Origin: Nitrospirota bacterium | GTDB lineage: Bacteria > Nitrospirota > Thermodesulfovibrionia > UBA6902 | Direction of reading: 5' to 3' | Assembly (NCBI GenBank): GCA_016215115.1 | Contig: JACRLN010000006.1 | Coordinates: 53,117-117,116 of the forward strand | Length of the DNA stretch: 64,000 bases | Shown here: positions 45,217 through 55,785 of the stretch, piece after piece | Layout: each line of letters begins with the position of its first letter | How positions within the stretch are numbered: position 1 is the stretch's first letter | Notes under the pieces: model-generated | Database searches by the model: none | Seen by the model: only the letters and a program-made list of their open reading frames with translations | Told to the model about the DNA's origin: nothing | Program-made: the position numbers and the translations under genes

Positions 45217-46989
45217 ATGGATTTAAAGAAAAGCCCCGACACCGAACAAGCTGACAGTTTTTACCCATCTGTTCTTGAGAGCATTGCAGAGGGAATAGTT
45301 GTAATTGGGTTAGACAGAAAAATCCTCTTCATAAATAGTATGGCGAAGGCCCTTATAGGCCTGCAGAGTGAAATCGTAGAGGGAATGTCGTGTAATAAGG
45401 TAATGAACACGGACCTTTGCTCAAAGAGTTGCCCTCTGGATTGCAGTGATAACAATATTAGTTGCAGCCAGGCCGCATATTTCATGAACATCAATCTCCA
45501 TAAAAAAGATGAAACCTCTATACCGCTATGTCTTAATGTGGCGCCGTTAAAAGATGCTGAAGGAAATGTAATCGGCATAATAGAGAACTTCAGACCCATG
45601 AGTGAAGCCATAAAGGCAATAGAATCTCTTGAGAAAAGCAACGTCGTACTAGCCCAGGAAAAAAACAAGATTGCTTCAATTATCAACAGCCTTGCTGACG
45701 GTGTGTTTACGGTTGATAGAGAGCTTCGCATAATAAGTTTTAATAAAGGAATGGAGAATCTTACAGGACTGAAGGAATCAGACGTCATAGGGCGCGCATG
45801 CAGAGAAATATTACATGCTGATAACTGCACCGGTAATTGCCCCTTTTCATATACGCTGAAAAATGGTTATGGTCTGGCAAATATTATGGAGCGGATTGCC
45901 GGAAAAGATGGAAACGTGATCCCTGTATTAATCAGCACCGCCTTTCTGAAAGACGGCGCTCAGGATATTGGATTGATCGCTACAATCAGAGACGCCTCGG
46001 AGATTGAGAAACTGAAGAAAGAGATTAATGATAGATACAGCTTTTCGAATATTATCGGTAAGAGTGTTCCGATACAGCAGATCTTTGAGTTAATTGAGGC
46101 CCTTGGCGATACAGATTGCGCGGTGCTTATAGAAGGTGAGAGCGGCACAGGTAAAGAGCTTGTGGCCAGGGCCATTCATCATGAGAGTTATAGAAGGAAC
46201 AAGCCTTTTGTAAAAGTGAACTGCAGCGCAATTGTTGAAGGCCTTTTTGAAAGCGAGCTTTTTGGCCATGTGAAAGGAGCTTTTACCGGCGCCATAAAAG
46301 ATAAAATCGGAAAATTCGAGCTGGCTGACGGCGGCACAATTTTCCTTGATGAAATAGGAGAAATGCCCATGTCCTTGCAGTCCAAGCTGTTAAGGGTTAT
46401 CCAGGACAAAGAATTTGAAAAGGTCGGGGACACTAAAACAGTGAAGGTGGACGTAAGGGTTATTGCCGCTACTAACAGGAACTTGAAGGATGAAATAAAA
46501 ACCAGTAACTTCAGGGAAGATCTTTATTACCGGCTTTGCATTGTACCGATAAAAATGCCTCCGCTGAGAGAAAGAAAAGAGGATATTCCCCTGCTTATTA
46601 ACCATTTTTTAGAAAAGTGTTCACTGAAAATACCTAACAGGCCTAAGATTATTGAAGTGACTCCAACCGCTTTATCTGCCTTTATAGACCACAACTGGCC
46701 CGGAAATGTTAGAGAACTTGAAAATGCAATAGAGCATGCATATATACGTTCAAAGACAAACAGGATTGACAATGAATCCCTCCCTCATTCGATAACAGGA
46801 AACAGCTTGAAAGAGATTTCAAATAACATTGTGGAGGGCATGGGAGGGGAAGAGACGGAACGCCTTCAAATAAAAGCACTCCTTAAAAAATATAATGGTA
46901 ATAAAACTAAGGTAGCAAAAGATCTTGGTCTGAGCAGAACGACACTGTGGAGAAAATTTAGAAAGCATAATCTGCATGAAACGCTCTGA
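45217..46989 (+). CDS. Sigma-54-dependent transcriptional activator with two Cys-motif PAS domains
   Basis: 590 residues, no receiver domain. Two PAS domains: about residues 15-125 and 145-265. Both carry a Cys motif with identical spacing: C59-x8-C68-x3-C72 (plus C76) and C195-x8-C204-x3-C208. The AAA+ domain has Walker A GESGTGKE (about 307-314), the sigma-54 contact loop GAFTGA (about 354-359) and DEIGEMP. A Fis-type helix-turn-helix ends the protein (NKTKVAKDLGLSRTTLWRKF). It should activate a sigma-54 promoter in response to a signal read by the PAS domains, possibly redox or metal. A good candidate promoter lies 130 bp downstream, before dsrE2. Confidence 0.92.
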   Translation: MDLKKSPDTEQADSFYPSVLESIAEGIVVIGLDRKILFINSMAKALIGLQSEIVEGMSCNKVMNTDLCSKSCPLDCSDNNISCSQAAYFMNINLHKKDETSIPLCLNVAPLKDAEGNVIGIIENFRPMSEAIKAIESLEKSNVVLAQEKNKIASIINSLADGVFTVDRELRIISFNKGMENLTGLKESDVIGRACREILHADNCTGNCPFSYTLKNGYGLANIMERIAGKDGNVIPVLISTAFLKDGAQDIGLIATIRDASEIEKLKKEINDRYSFSNIIGKSVPIQQIFELIEALGDTDCAVLIEGESGTGKELVARAIHHESYRRNKPFVKVNCSAIVEGLFESELFGHVKGAFTGAIKDKIGKFELADGGTIFLDEIGEMPMSLQSKLLRVIQDKEFEKVGDTKTVKVDVRVIAATNRNLKDEIKTSNFREDLYYRLCIVPIKMPPLRERKEDIPLLINHFLEKCSLKIPNRPKIIEVTPTALSAFIDHNWPGNVRELENAIEHAYIRSKTNRIDNESLPHSITGNSLKEISNNIVEGMGGEETERLQIKALLKKYNGNKTKVAKDLGLSRTTLWRKFRKHNLHETL

Positions 46990-47036
46990 AACATAGTGTT
47001 TCTTTTTATGTTTCACTGATTCAATGTATTGAAACA
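46988..47036 (+). promoter_or_regulatory. Two GAAACA/TGTTTC dyads, candidate activator sites
   Basis: GAAACA-TAG-TGTTTC (46988-47002) is a perfect palindrome overlapping the activator stop codon. A second pair, TGTTTCA (47009-47015) and TGAAACA (47030-47036), follows. They lie about 100-140 bp upstream of the -12 element at 47133, the normal distance for enhancer sites of a sigma-54 activator. Confidence 0.55.
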
Positions 47037-47119
47037 CTTATTGTTGTTCTTTTCCGCATTAACTTATCTTCCATTTAATTTTCCTCATAAAATCAAAAAG
47101 TTATAAAATACATTAAATC

Positions 47120-47135
47120 TGGCATTTAATTTGCG
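47120..47135 (+). promoter_or_regulatory. Probable sigma-54 promoter of the dsrE2 operon
   Basis: TGGCATTTAATTTGCG: GG (47121-47122) and GC (47133-47134) are exactly 10 bp apart, with TGGCA and TTGC both matching consensus. It lies 280 bp before dsrE2, with a GTCATTCC element between, so the mRNA would have a long structured leader. Confidence 0.65.
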
Positions 47136-47177
47136 ATAATCTAATTAGAGTCTGTACATAAAGTCAAACATTGAAGC

Positions 47178-47280
47178 GTCATTCCCGCAGTCTGTTGAGC
47201 GGGAATCCAGAGAAATTTGGAACTGGATCCCCGTTTTCACGGGGAACCCTGGATTCCGGCTTAAGGACTGCCGGAATGAC
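47178..47280. repeat. GTCATTCC element between sigma-54 promoter and dsrE2
   Basis: GTCATTCCCGCAGTCTGTTGAGCGGGAATCCAG...CTGGATTCCGGCTTAAGGACTGCCGGAATGAC, nested in the longer imperfect inverted repeat TCTGTACATAAAGTC / TTTATAAACAGA. Confidence 0.85.
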
Positions 47281-47414
47281 AGACAAGCAGAGTTTATAAA
47301 CAGACACTCATTAAATTGCAACTCCCTTGAATGAGGTAGTAGCCGCTGAAATTGACAGCATCAAGTTGAAGTGAAATAAAGATATAAATATAAAAAAAGA
47401 GAGGTGATATAACT

Positions 47415-47894
47415 ATGGAAGAAAAAAAGAAACGAATGGCTCTCATAGCATCGAAAGGAACCCTTGATATGGCTTACCCCCCTCTGATCCTGGCATCAAC
47501 AGCAGGCTCAATGGATGTGGAGGTAACAATATTTTTCACGCTTTATGGTGTGGATATCATAAACAAAAAGAAGTATGGTTCTTTAAAGGTAGCGCCAATC
47601 GCAAATCCTGCGATGCCGTCGCCTATTCCCATGCCCAATATCATTGGTATGCTCCCCGGAATGACGGCAATGGGCACTTCAATGATGAAAGGGATGATCA
47701 AGAAAATAAACTGGCCCACAATCCCTGAACTTGTCAAAACATGCCTTGATTTGGATGTAAAGATGATTGCCTGCACGCCTACACTCGAAATGACAGGGGT
47801 GAAAAAAGAAGACCTCGTTGAGGGTGTTACCGTTGGAGGGGCGGCAGAGTTCCTGGACTTTGCATTGGATGCAAACATTAGTTTGTTTATATAG
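47415..47894 (+). CDS. dsrE2: DsrE2-type sulfur-trafficking protein
   Basis: 159 residues, DsrE/DsrF/DrsH-like. MALIASKGTLDMAYPPLILASTAGSMDVEVTIFFTLYGVDII is the conserved DsrE2 beginning; Cys120 in MIACTPTLEMTGVKKEDL is the family's probable persulfide-carrying cysteine, with Cys110 also present. A hydrophobic stretch (PMPNIIGMLPGMTAMGTSMM) may associate it with the membrane. It is immediately followed by tusA, a pair known from sulfur-oxidising prokaryotes. GAGAGGTG lies 8 nt before the ATG. Confidence 0.88.
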   Translation: MEEKKKRMALIASKGTLDMAYPPLILASTAGSMDVEVTIFFTLYGVDIINKKKYGSLKVAPIANPAMPSPIPMPNIIGMLPGMTAMGTSMMKGMIKKINWPTIPELVKTCLDLDVKMIACTPTLEMTGVKKEDLVEGVTVGGAAEFLDFALDANISLFI

Positions 47895-47905
47895 AAGGAG
47901 GACAG

Positions 47906-48133
47906 ATGGAAGCTACCAAAACTATAGATTGCAAGGGACTTAATTGTCCGATGCCTGTTGTGAAAACTAAAAAAGCTCTGAGCGAGATGAAGCCTGGAGA
48001 GGTTCTGAGAATGGAAGCTACTGATAAGGGTTCAAAGTCGGATATTACAGCCTTCGCAAACAGGACAGGAAATGAATTATTAGAGGTTAAAGAAGAAGGC
48101 GGAACCTTTATCTTTTTTTTAAAAAAGAAATGA
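47906..48133 (+). CDS. tusA: TusA-family sulfur carrier protein
   Basis: 75 residues. TIDCKGLNCPMPVVKTKKALSEMKPGEVL holds the TusA signature CPxP with active Cys14; Cys9 is an extra conserved position in many family members. TusA passes persulfide sulfur between sulfurtransferases. It lies 11 bp after dsrE2 with AGAAGGAGG before its start, and its stop overlaps the next gene's start by 4 bp, so the four genes form a tight operon. Confidence 0.95.
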   Translation: MEATKTIDCKGLNCPMPVVKTKKALSEMKPGEVLRMEATDKGSKSDITAFANRTGNELLEVKEEGGTFIFFLKKK

Positions 48134-49128
48134 TCAGGATACCGGTAGTAAAAGAAGGCATAAGGGCTCTTTTTTTATCTTTTGTAATACTTCTCTTTGC
48201 AGTTGTTCCTGTTATAGCGGGTGAAAAGTACGGCACGTTTGTAAAGGTCATTGAGAATGTTAGAGGAGGATTCGATGATATCAGCAGAGCCGTGGAATCC
48301 GGACTGGGGAAGGCCGGATGGGAAGTTCTCGGGACCTATGATACGGGTGTTCCGCAAGGATGCAATTTCCGTTCGCGGGTCATTATATTCAGCTCGAAAG
48401 ACTATGCAGGATCGATAATGAAAAATGGCGTGAAGGCGGCCTTCGCACTTCCTTTGAGGGCAGGCGTATATGAGGATGAGACCGGTATAAATGTCGCCCT
48501 CGTCAATCCAGCATCGGTTAACAGGACCACAATTGACGAAACAAAGCTCGATAATTTTTCTTCAGTTTTAGCCGAGTCCCTTATTGATGTTATAGCCGGA
48601 GCGGTACCCGGCACAGTTGTGAAAAAACAGATCGGGGAGATCAGGAGCAAGGGCAGGATAGGCGGCATGGGAGGAGGAGATTTCATTTCCAAGATTAAAG
48701 AGATCTATGCTGCAAAAGACGATACTGGTGATACATTTACAAAGGTATCGGAAGACGTAAAGAAGGGGATACTCAACAACACTAAAGGGTGGAAGTTGAC
48801 TTACACATATAATCTTTCAGATCACGGCGCTATTATTTTTGGAGTTACCAATACTATGATGGAAAGGAGGGCTTTTACTATTGCGGGTGAAAAGCGTTCA
48901 TCCGGTTCTTATAAATTCCCCGGTATAGACCACGGCGCATCCTTCCCAATAGAAGTGATAATTTATAAAGACAATGGCATAGTAAAAGTTGTGACACTTG
49001 ATGGGATGTACAGGATGAAGATGTATTTTGAAGATGCTGGCATGTGGGCTTTCATGAAGAATATGGGCATGCCGGGCGAAATAGAAGATGAGATAGTAAA
49101 GATGTCAGTCTCTGAACTTAATAAATAA
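48130..49128 (+). CDS. Exported DUF302-domain protein
   Basis: 332 residues with a signal peptide (GIRALFLSFVILLFAVVPVIAG). Two related segments look like DUF302 repeats: ALPLRAGVYEDETGINVALVNPASVNR (about residues 110-140) and ASFPIEVIIYKDNGIVKVVTLDGMYRMKMYF (about 275-310). The protein has one cysteine in the mature part (PQGCNFRS). DUF302 proteins are of unknown function and often accompany sulfur or redox genes. It overlaps tusA by 4 bp and precedes a FadL porin by 49 bp. Confidence 0.72.
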   Translation: MIRIPVVKEGIRALFLSFVILLFAVVPVIAGEKYGTFVKVIENVRGGFDDISRAVESGLGKAGWEVLGTYDTGVPQGCNFRSRVIIFSSKDYAGSIMKNGVKAAFALPLRAGVYEDETGINVALVNPASVNRTTIDETKLDNFSSVLAESLIDVIAGAVPGTVVKKQIGEIRSKGRIGGMGGGDFISKIKEIYAAKDDTGDTFTKVSEDVKKGILNNTKGWKLTYTYNLSDHGAIIFGVTNTMMERRAFTIAGEKRSSGSYKFPGIDHGASFPIEVIIYKDNGIVKVVTLDGMYRMKMYFEDAGMWAFMKNMGMPGEIEDEIVKMSVSELNK

Positions 49129-49177
49129 GCGGAGACCAGGCAGGTTATCCGCAACATAATGAAAGGAGGGTTTATTT

Positions 49178-50473
49178 ATGAAGGAAAAAACATTTCTTTG
49201 TCTTAAAGGACTTGTGATTTTTTCAATTGTTGTGATGATTGCATTGAGTTTTGTCGCAACAGCCTCTGCGACGAACGGATATTTTGCTCATGGCTACAGC
49301 ATAAAGAACAAGGCATTGGCTGGTGCGGGCACAGCATTACCTCTGGATTCACTGGCAGCATCTACCAACCCCGCCGGAATGGCATTTGTAGGTAAACGCA
49401 TTGATTTTGGGCTTACTTTTTTTAATCCGAACAGGGAATATACTGTCAGAGGTAACCCCTCTGGTTTCCCGGGCACTTTTGGTTTCAAACCAGGCACATT
49501 TGAAAGCAATTCCAATTGGTTTATAATTCCCTCTTTAGGAGGTAACTGGATATTAGATGAAAAAAGTTCTCTGGGCATATCAATATATGGAAATGGCGGT
49601 ATGAATACAGATTATGACACACACACATATTATGATTTTTCAGCGTCAACAACAGGGATAGATCTAATGCAGTTGTTTATTGCCCCAACCTATGCCAGAA
49701 AGTTGCTTCCCAAACATGCCATAGGTGTTAGTCCTATTTTTGCTTATCAAAGCTTTGCACAGTCAGGATTGCAGACTCTTGGCGACATGGGATTTTCCAG
49801 CGAACCTGACAAGATCGCAAATAACGGTCATGATAACTCATATGGTTACGGTGCAAGAATAGGTTATCTTGGAGAGGTGTTACCCAACCTGAATCTTGGC
49901 GCTTCATATCAGACCGAAATCAAGATGAGCAGATTTGATAAGTATGAGGGCCTGTTTGCCGAACAGGGTGACTTTGACATACCATCCAACTGGTCTGTCG
50001 GACTGGCATACAACGCCACTCCAGCTTTAACACTTGCGTTTGATGTGCAGCAAATCTATTACAGCGATGTTAAGTCAGTTGGCAATCCAATGCTACCCAA
50101 CTTGACAAATAGCAAACTTGGTAACGATGGCGGTGCTGGGTTTGGGTGGGACGATATGACGATCTATAAGGTTGGCGTGCAGTGGAAGAGTAGCCCGGAT
50201 TGGGTATGGCGTGCCGGTTATTCCTACGGAAAACAGCCGATTCCAGACAGGGAAATGCCTTTTAATATCCTTGCTCCAGGTGTTATTGAACAGCACGCAA
50301 CCGCTGGTGTTACAAGGAAGATAGGCAATAATCAGGAGTTGGATTTCGCTCTTATGCGTGCTTTTTCCAATAGTGTTAGAGGTCCAAATAAGTTAGAAGC
50401 ACCAGGCCAGCAGACTATCGAGTTAAAGATGGACCAATGGGAGATATCGGCCGGATATTCCTATAAGTTCTAA
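49178..50473 (+). CDS. FadL/OmpP1/TodX-family outer-membrane transporter
   Basis: 431 residues with a signal peptide ending ATASA. The mature N-terminus TNGYFAHGYSIKNKALAGAGTALPLDSLAASTNPAGMAFVG is the FadL hatch-domain signature (NPAG), and the protein ends in a C-terminal aromatic strand, SAGYSYKF. FadL-family barrels take up hydrophobic molecules such as fatty acids and aromatics. In this operon the cargo may be a hydrophobic sulfur species, but this is inference. GAAAGGAGG precedes the ATG. Confidence 0.9.
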   Translation: MKEKTFLCLKGLVIFSIVVMIALSFVATASATNGYFAHGYSIKNKALAGAGTALPLDSLAASTNPAGMAFVGKRIDFGLTFFNPNREYTVRGNPSGFPGTFGFKPGTFESNSNWFIIPSLGGNWILDEKSSLGISIYGNGGMNTDYDTHTYYDFSASTTGIDLMQLFIAPTYARKLLPKHAIGVSPIFAYQSFAQSGLQTLGDMGFSSEPDKIANNGHDNSYGYGARIGYLGEVLPNLNLGASYQTEIKMSRFDKYEGLFAEQGDFDIPSNWSVGLAYNATPALTLAFDVQQIYYSDVKSVGNPMLPNLTNSKLGNDGGAGFGWDDMTIYKVGVQWKSSPDWVWRAGYSYGKQPIPDREMPFNILAPGVIEQHATAGVTRKIGNNQELDFALMRAFSNSVRGPNKLEAPGQQTIELKMDQWEISAGYSYKF

Positions 50474-50500
50474 TCCGGATAATTAATATCAAGCATGGCA

Positions 50501-50530
50501 AAAAGAGAGGCTGAGAAGCCTCTCTTTTTG
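50501..50530 (+). terminator. Intrinsic terminator of the dsrE2-fadL operon
   Basis: AAAAGAGAGGCT-GAGA-AGCCTCTCTTTT, 12-bp stem with a T-rich tail (TTTTTGTTT), 27 bp after the fadL stop. Confidence 0.88.
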
Positions 50531-50597
50531 TTTCATAACATCCTAAATAATCATTACGCTCTTTGCAGATTAATTACTTAATGTAATATATTAACCG

Positions 50598-52580
<1,983 letters not shown>

Positions 52581-52603
52581 AATGGGTTACAACTCGTTTT
52601 ATT

Positions 52604-52822
52604 CTAATGGCAGGACTTGCATGAAGAGGAACTGCATGAAGAGCACCCTGAGCCACCTGCGGAGGTGACCGGTTTTTCAACCCCGCTCATGCCAAAGAGG
52701 GAAAATTTCTTTTTGATATTCTTTGAATTGCACTTCGGACATGAGACGTCAGGGTTTGTCCCTGATACAAGCTTTTCAAAGTCTTCTGAGCAGTCAGTGC
52801 ATTTATATTCGTAGATCGGCAT
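52604..52822 (-). CDS. FmdB-family zinc ribbon protein
   Basis: 72 residues. [41 protein letters not shown] is the FmdB regulatory-protein ribbon with two CxxC pairs, binding one zinc. A Gly/Ser/Cys-rich tail ([14 protein letters not shown]) is common in the family. Function is poorly known; some homologues regulate amide and formamide metabolism. The gene is followed upstream by a CCCTAATCCCTAATCCCTGACCCC tract. Confidence 0.9.
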   Translation of the reverse strand: MPIYEYKCTDCSEDFEKLVSGTNPDVSCPKCNSKNIKKKFSLFGMSGVEKPVTSAGGSGCSSCSSSSCKSCH

Positions 52823-52878
52823 ATGCTATTTTCTCCGTTTTTTACTAAACCCTAATCCCTAATCCCTGACCCCTGCAT

Positions 52879-53523
52879 TTATTTGGGCACCTTCTCCCAG
52901 TCCTTCAAAAACTTCTCAATGCCGATGTCCGTAAGCGGATGTTTTGAAAGCTGGTCGATAACCGAAAAAGGGATTGTCGCCACATGGGCGCCCATCCTCG
53001 CAGCATCAAGAACATGGAGCGGATTACGTATGCTTGCAACTATAACCTCGGTTTCGAAAGCATAGTTGTCATAGATTTCAAGTATCTGTCCTACAAGTTC
53101 CATGCCGTAATGTGTTATGTCGTCAAGCCTTCCAACAAAAGGACTGACAAAGGTTGCGCCTGCCTTGGCAGCCAATAATGCCTGATTCGGAGAGAAAATC
53201 AGGGTAACATTTGTTTTTATTTTGAGTTTTGAGAGGACTTTTGTTGCCTTCAACCCATCTTTTGTCATAGGAACTTTTATTACTATATTCTTGTGAATCC
53301 TTGCCAGTCTCTTTGCTTCCTTCACCATTCCCTCAGCATCCAGGCTTACAACCTCTGCGCTCACGGGGCCGTCAACTATCTCACAGATTTCCTTGAGTAA
53401 CTTTATCGGCTCTTTTTTCTCTTTTGATATAAGGGAAGGATTGGTAGTAACGCCGTCAATTACTCCCAGCTCCCAGGCTTCTTTGATCTCTTTTGTATTT
53501 GCCGTGTCAATAAAGAATTTCAT
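52879..53523 (-). CDS. tal: Transaldolase (TalC/fructose-6-phosphate aldolase type)
   Basis: 214 residues, the short transaldolase form. Schiff-base Lys in [15 protein letters not shown] near residue 86, opening [32 protein letters not shown], and [10 protein letters not shown] and ASIRNPLHV downstream. It transfers dihydroxyacetone units in the non-oxidative pentose phosphate pathway. AGGAGG precedes the ATG. Confidence 0.95.
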   Translation of the reverse strand: MKFFIDTANTKEIKEAWELGVIDGVTTNPSLISKEKKEPIKLLKEICEIVDGPVSAEVVSLDAEGMVKEAKRLARIHKNIVIKVPMTKDGLKATKVLSKLKIKTNVTLIFSPNQALLAAKAGATFVSPFVGRLDDITHYGMELVGQILEIYDNYAFETEVIVASIRNPLHVLDAARMGAHVATIPFSVIDQLSKHPLTDIGIEKFLKDWEKVPK

Positions 53524-53552
53524 ATAAGTCCTCCTTAAGTTTTATTATCAAG

Positions 53553-53698
53553 ATTAACCACAGAGAACACAGAGATAATAAAAAGATTCATTGTTAATTT
53601 ATCATTGAGCAATTATCATTTTAAATTTGAAATGTTAAATGATAATTTTGCAATTTAAAATGTTCAGTATTATTTCTCTGTGCACTCTGTGGTTTCTT
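53553..53698. repeat. CCACAGAG element
   Basis: TTAACCACAGAGAACACAGAGATAATA on the left and TTATTTCTCTGTGCACTCTGTGGTTTC on the right. Fills the gap between the transaldolase and Fe-S protein genes; the inner 100 bp is AT-rich. Confidence 0.85.
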
Positions 53699-53708
53699 TA
53701 TTAGACTT

Positions 53709-54899
53709 CTATTTTACAGAAGCTCTCATTGCTTCATCAACTACTTCAACAATATGTTTAATATTGAGTTTCATGTTTGTCTCTCTCTTTAAACCTTCCA
53801 ATTGCATTATGCACCCGGGACATGAAGTAACGACAGTATCAGCCATAGTACAGGCAATGTTATCAATTTTTTTACTTCCTATGTTTTTGGAAATATCTTT
53901 GAAATGCAGACTGAAAAAACCTGCAAAGCCGCAGCATTCGTCAGAATGCTGCATTTCAACAAATTCAACTCCCTTGATACCTTTAAGGATTTGTCTTGGC
54001 TCATCTTTTATCCCGAGGCCATAGTGAAGATGACAGGGGTCATGAAACGTAATTACCGTGGGTTTGATTTCAAGATCTTTTGTAATATTATATTTGATCA
54101 GGAATTCATTTATATCCATGATGGTTGAGATTGTATCGCCTGTAATGTGTGGATATTGTTCACGAAGGACCATAGTGCATGTCGGGCACATGCTGATTAT
54201 TGCCTCAGCCCTTACCCTGCTGAAATGTTCAATGTTCTTTTTTGCGAGTGATAACGCTTCATCTTCGAGACCTGCTGATCTTAATGGAGCGCCGCAGCAT
54301 AGTTCGCCTTTGAAAACAACAACCTCAAACCCTTTTGCGAGAAGTATTTTCGAGAGAGCCCTTCCGAGTTCGGGATAAAAGTAATTTACGCTGCAGCCGG
54401 CAAAGATCGCTATCCTGCTGAGTTTTTTAAATTGTTTATAAACCTGGAAGCTGTTTTTAAATGGTTCCGGGGTTATCTCAGGTATATAAGGAAGGAGGCT
54501 ACTGTAATAAAGAGGCTGATAAAAATATTTCTGCACTCCCCGTAATATTGAAAAAACAGTATCTAATCGTGATACTGAATGTTTTAAAATGGTCCTGACG
54601 AGACGTCCTCGGCTGAATGAGTTTTTCAGTCTCGCCCTTCCCTGATAAATAACTTCGGGGATATTAATTCCTGTAGGACAGAGATTTTTACAGGCCCCGC
54701 AGAGCATACAACTGAATATTTTTTCTGCAAGTTTTTTCGTTGGTGCAAAGCGGGTCTCTTCAAGTTCGCCTAACATTGCAATCCTGCCTCTGGCCCCCAT
54801 GGTTTCATTAAGCGTAGTAAGGTATGTAGGACATAATGCCTTGCAGGCGCCGCAGCGGTTGCACTTTAAGAGTTCCTGATTATAAGTGGTTTCGTTCAT
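53709..54899 (-). CDS. GlcF-like (Fe-S)-binding oxidoreductase subunit
   Basis: 396 residues. Two [4Fe-4S] motifs at the N-terminus (CNRCGACKALCP and CMLCGACKNLCP), then two CCG domains: ELCCGAPLRS with SMCPTC, and DECCGFAGFF with TSCPGC. This is the architecture of GlcF/LutA-type subunits that pass electrons from glycolate or lactate dehydrogenase flavoproteins to the quinone pool or another carrier. No FAD subunit (GlcD) is next to it. It overlaps larE by 20 bp, linking it to lactate metabolism. Confidence 0.88.
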   Translation of the reverse strand: MNETTYNQELLKCNRCGACKALCPTYLTTLNETMGARGRIAMLGELEETRFAPTKKLAEKIFSCMLCGACKNLCPTGINIPEVIYQGRARLKNSFSRGRLVRTILKHSVSRLDTVFSILRGVQKYFYQPLYYSSLLPYIPEITPEPFKNSFQVYKQFKKLSRIAIFAGCSVNYFYPELGRALSKILLAKGFEVVVFKGELCCGAPLRSAGLEDEALSLAKKNIEHFSRVRAEAIISMCPTCTMVLREQYPHITGDTISTIMDINEFLIKYNITKDLEIKPTVITFHDPCHLHYGLGIKDEPRQILKGIKGVEFVEMQHSDECCGFAGFFSLHFKDISKNIGSKKIDNIACTMADTVVTSCPGCIMQLEGLKRETNMKLNIKHIVEVVDEAMRASVK

Positions 54900-55689
54900 T
54901 CAAACTACCGCTTCTAAACCCCTGAAGATCGAGTGTGACATTTTTATAGCCAATTGACTTCAGAAAGGCGACAATTTTTTCTCTTACTGTATCATTTATA
55001 AATATCCTGAAATCTTCGGGATTAACTTCAAGCCGTGCTGTTTCAGAATGATCCCTGACCCTGAGTTCCCTGAAGCCGAATTTTCTTATAAAACTTTCGG
55101 CTTTATTAACTCTCTTAAGGGCTTCTGCAGTAATCTTTTGCCCGTAGGGAAAGCGTGAAGAAAGACAGGGGGTTGCAGGTTTATCCCATGTTGAGAGACC
55201 ATATATTCGAGAGAGTTCCCTGATTTCCTTTTTGCTGAGGTCTGCATTCAACAGAGGACTCTCTACTCCTTCCTCTATTGCAGCGCGCCTGCCGGGCCTC
55301 CAGTCATGGGCATCATCTGCGTTAGTGCCGTCGAGTATAAAAGAAAAATTTTCTTTTTCTGCTATTTCCCTGAGCCTGCCGAAAAGATATTTTTTGCAGT
55401 AGTAACATCTGTCAGGGGGGTTATTTGCATAATTTGCATCCATAAGTTCTTCGGTTAATATGGTCCTGTGTTTTATATTTAAAGACGCTGCAAATTCGGT
55501 AGCAAAAGAAAGTTCTTCCTGCGGAAGGCTTTCAGACATTCCTGTAACAGCGAGAATTTCACTGAGACCGGCCAGGGATGCAGCCTTTAATAAAAAGGCG
55601 CTGTCAACTCCGCCTGAATAGGCGATAATTACCCTCTTCATATTCTTCAGGTTTTCTTTTAATTTATTGAATTTGTCGTCGAGTGTCAT
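54880..55689 (-). CDS. larE: LarE-type sulfur transferase (three-cysteine form)
   Basis: 269 residues. PP-loop ATPase domain with IIAYSGGVDSAFLLKAA. LarE activates the nickel-pincer precursor with ATP and inserts sulfur. Cys175 in KPATPCLSSRFPYG equals the sacrificial cysteine of the Lactobacillus enzyme, but a further pair C95-x2-C98 (PDRCYYCKK) is present, the arrangement reported for [4Fe-4S]-dependent, non-sacrificial LarE homologues. No larA, larB or larC is in the window, so the role in lactate racemisation is inferred. Overlaps the GlcF-like gene. Confidence 0.88.
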   Translation of the reverse strand: MTLDDKFNKLKENLKNMKRVIIAYSGGVDSAFLLKAASLAGLSEILAVTGMSESLPQEELSFATEFAASLNIKHRTILTEELMDANYANNPPDRCYYCKKYLFGRLREIAEKENFSFILDGTNADDAHDWRPGRRAAIEEGVESPLLNADLSKKEIRELSRIYGLSTWDKPATPCLSSRFPYGQKITAEALKRVNKAESFIRKFGFRELRVRDHSETARLEVNPEDFRIFINDTVREKIVAFLKSIGYKNVTLDLQGFRSGSLNERNHL

Positions 55690-55785
55690 AGATTTTAACT
55701 AAGAAATAAGAAGTAAAAAGTTAGAACTAAGAAGTAAATTATAAACATCTTCACTTCCCAGTTCTCAGTTCTCACTTCTCACTTT
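55690..55785. repeat. AAGAAGTA/CTTCACTTC repeat tract between larE and rng
   Basis: AAGAAATAAGAAGTAAAAAGTTAG and its inverse CACTTCTCACTTTTTAC frame a 90-bp segment with CAGTTCTCAGTTCTCACTTC units. Related to the AGAAGTC tracts. It fills nearly the entire intergenic gap. Confidence 0.65.
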
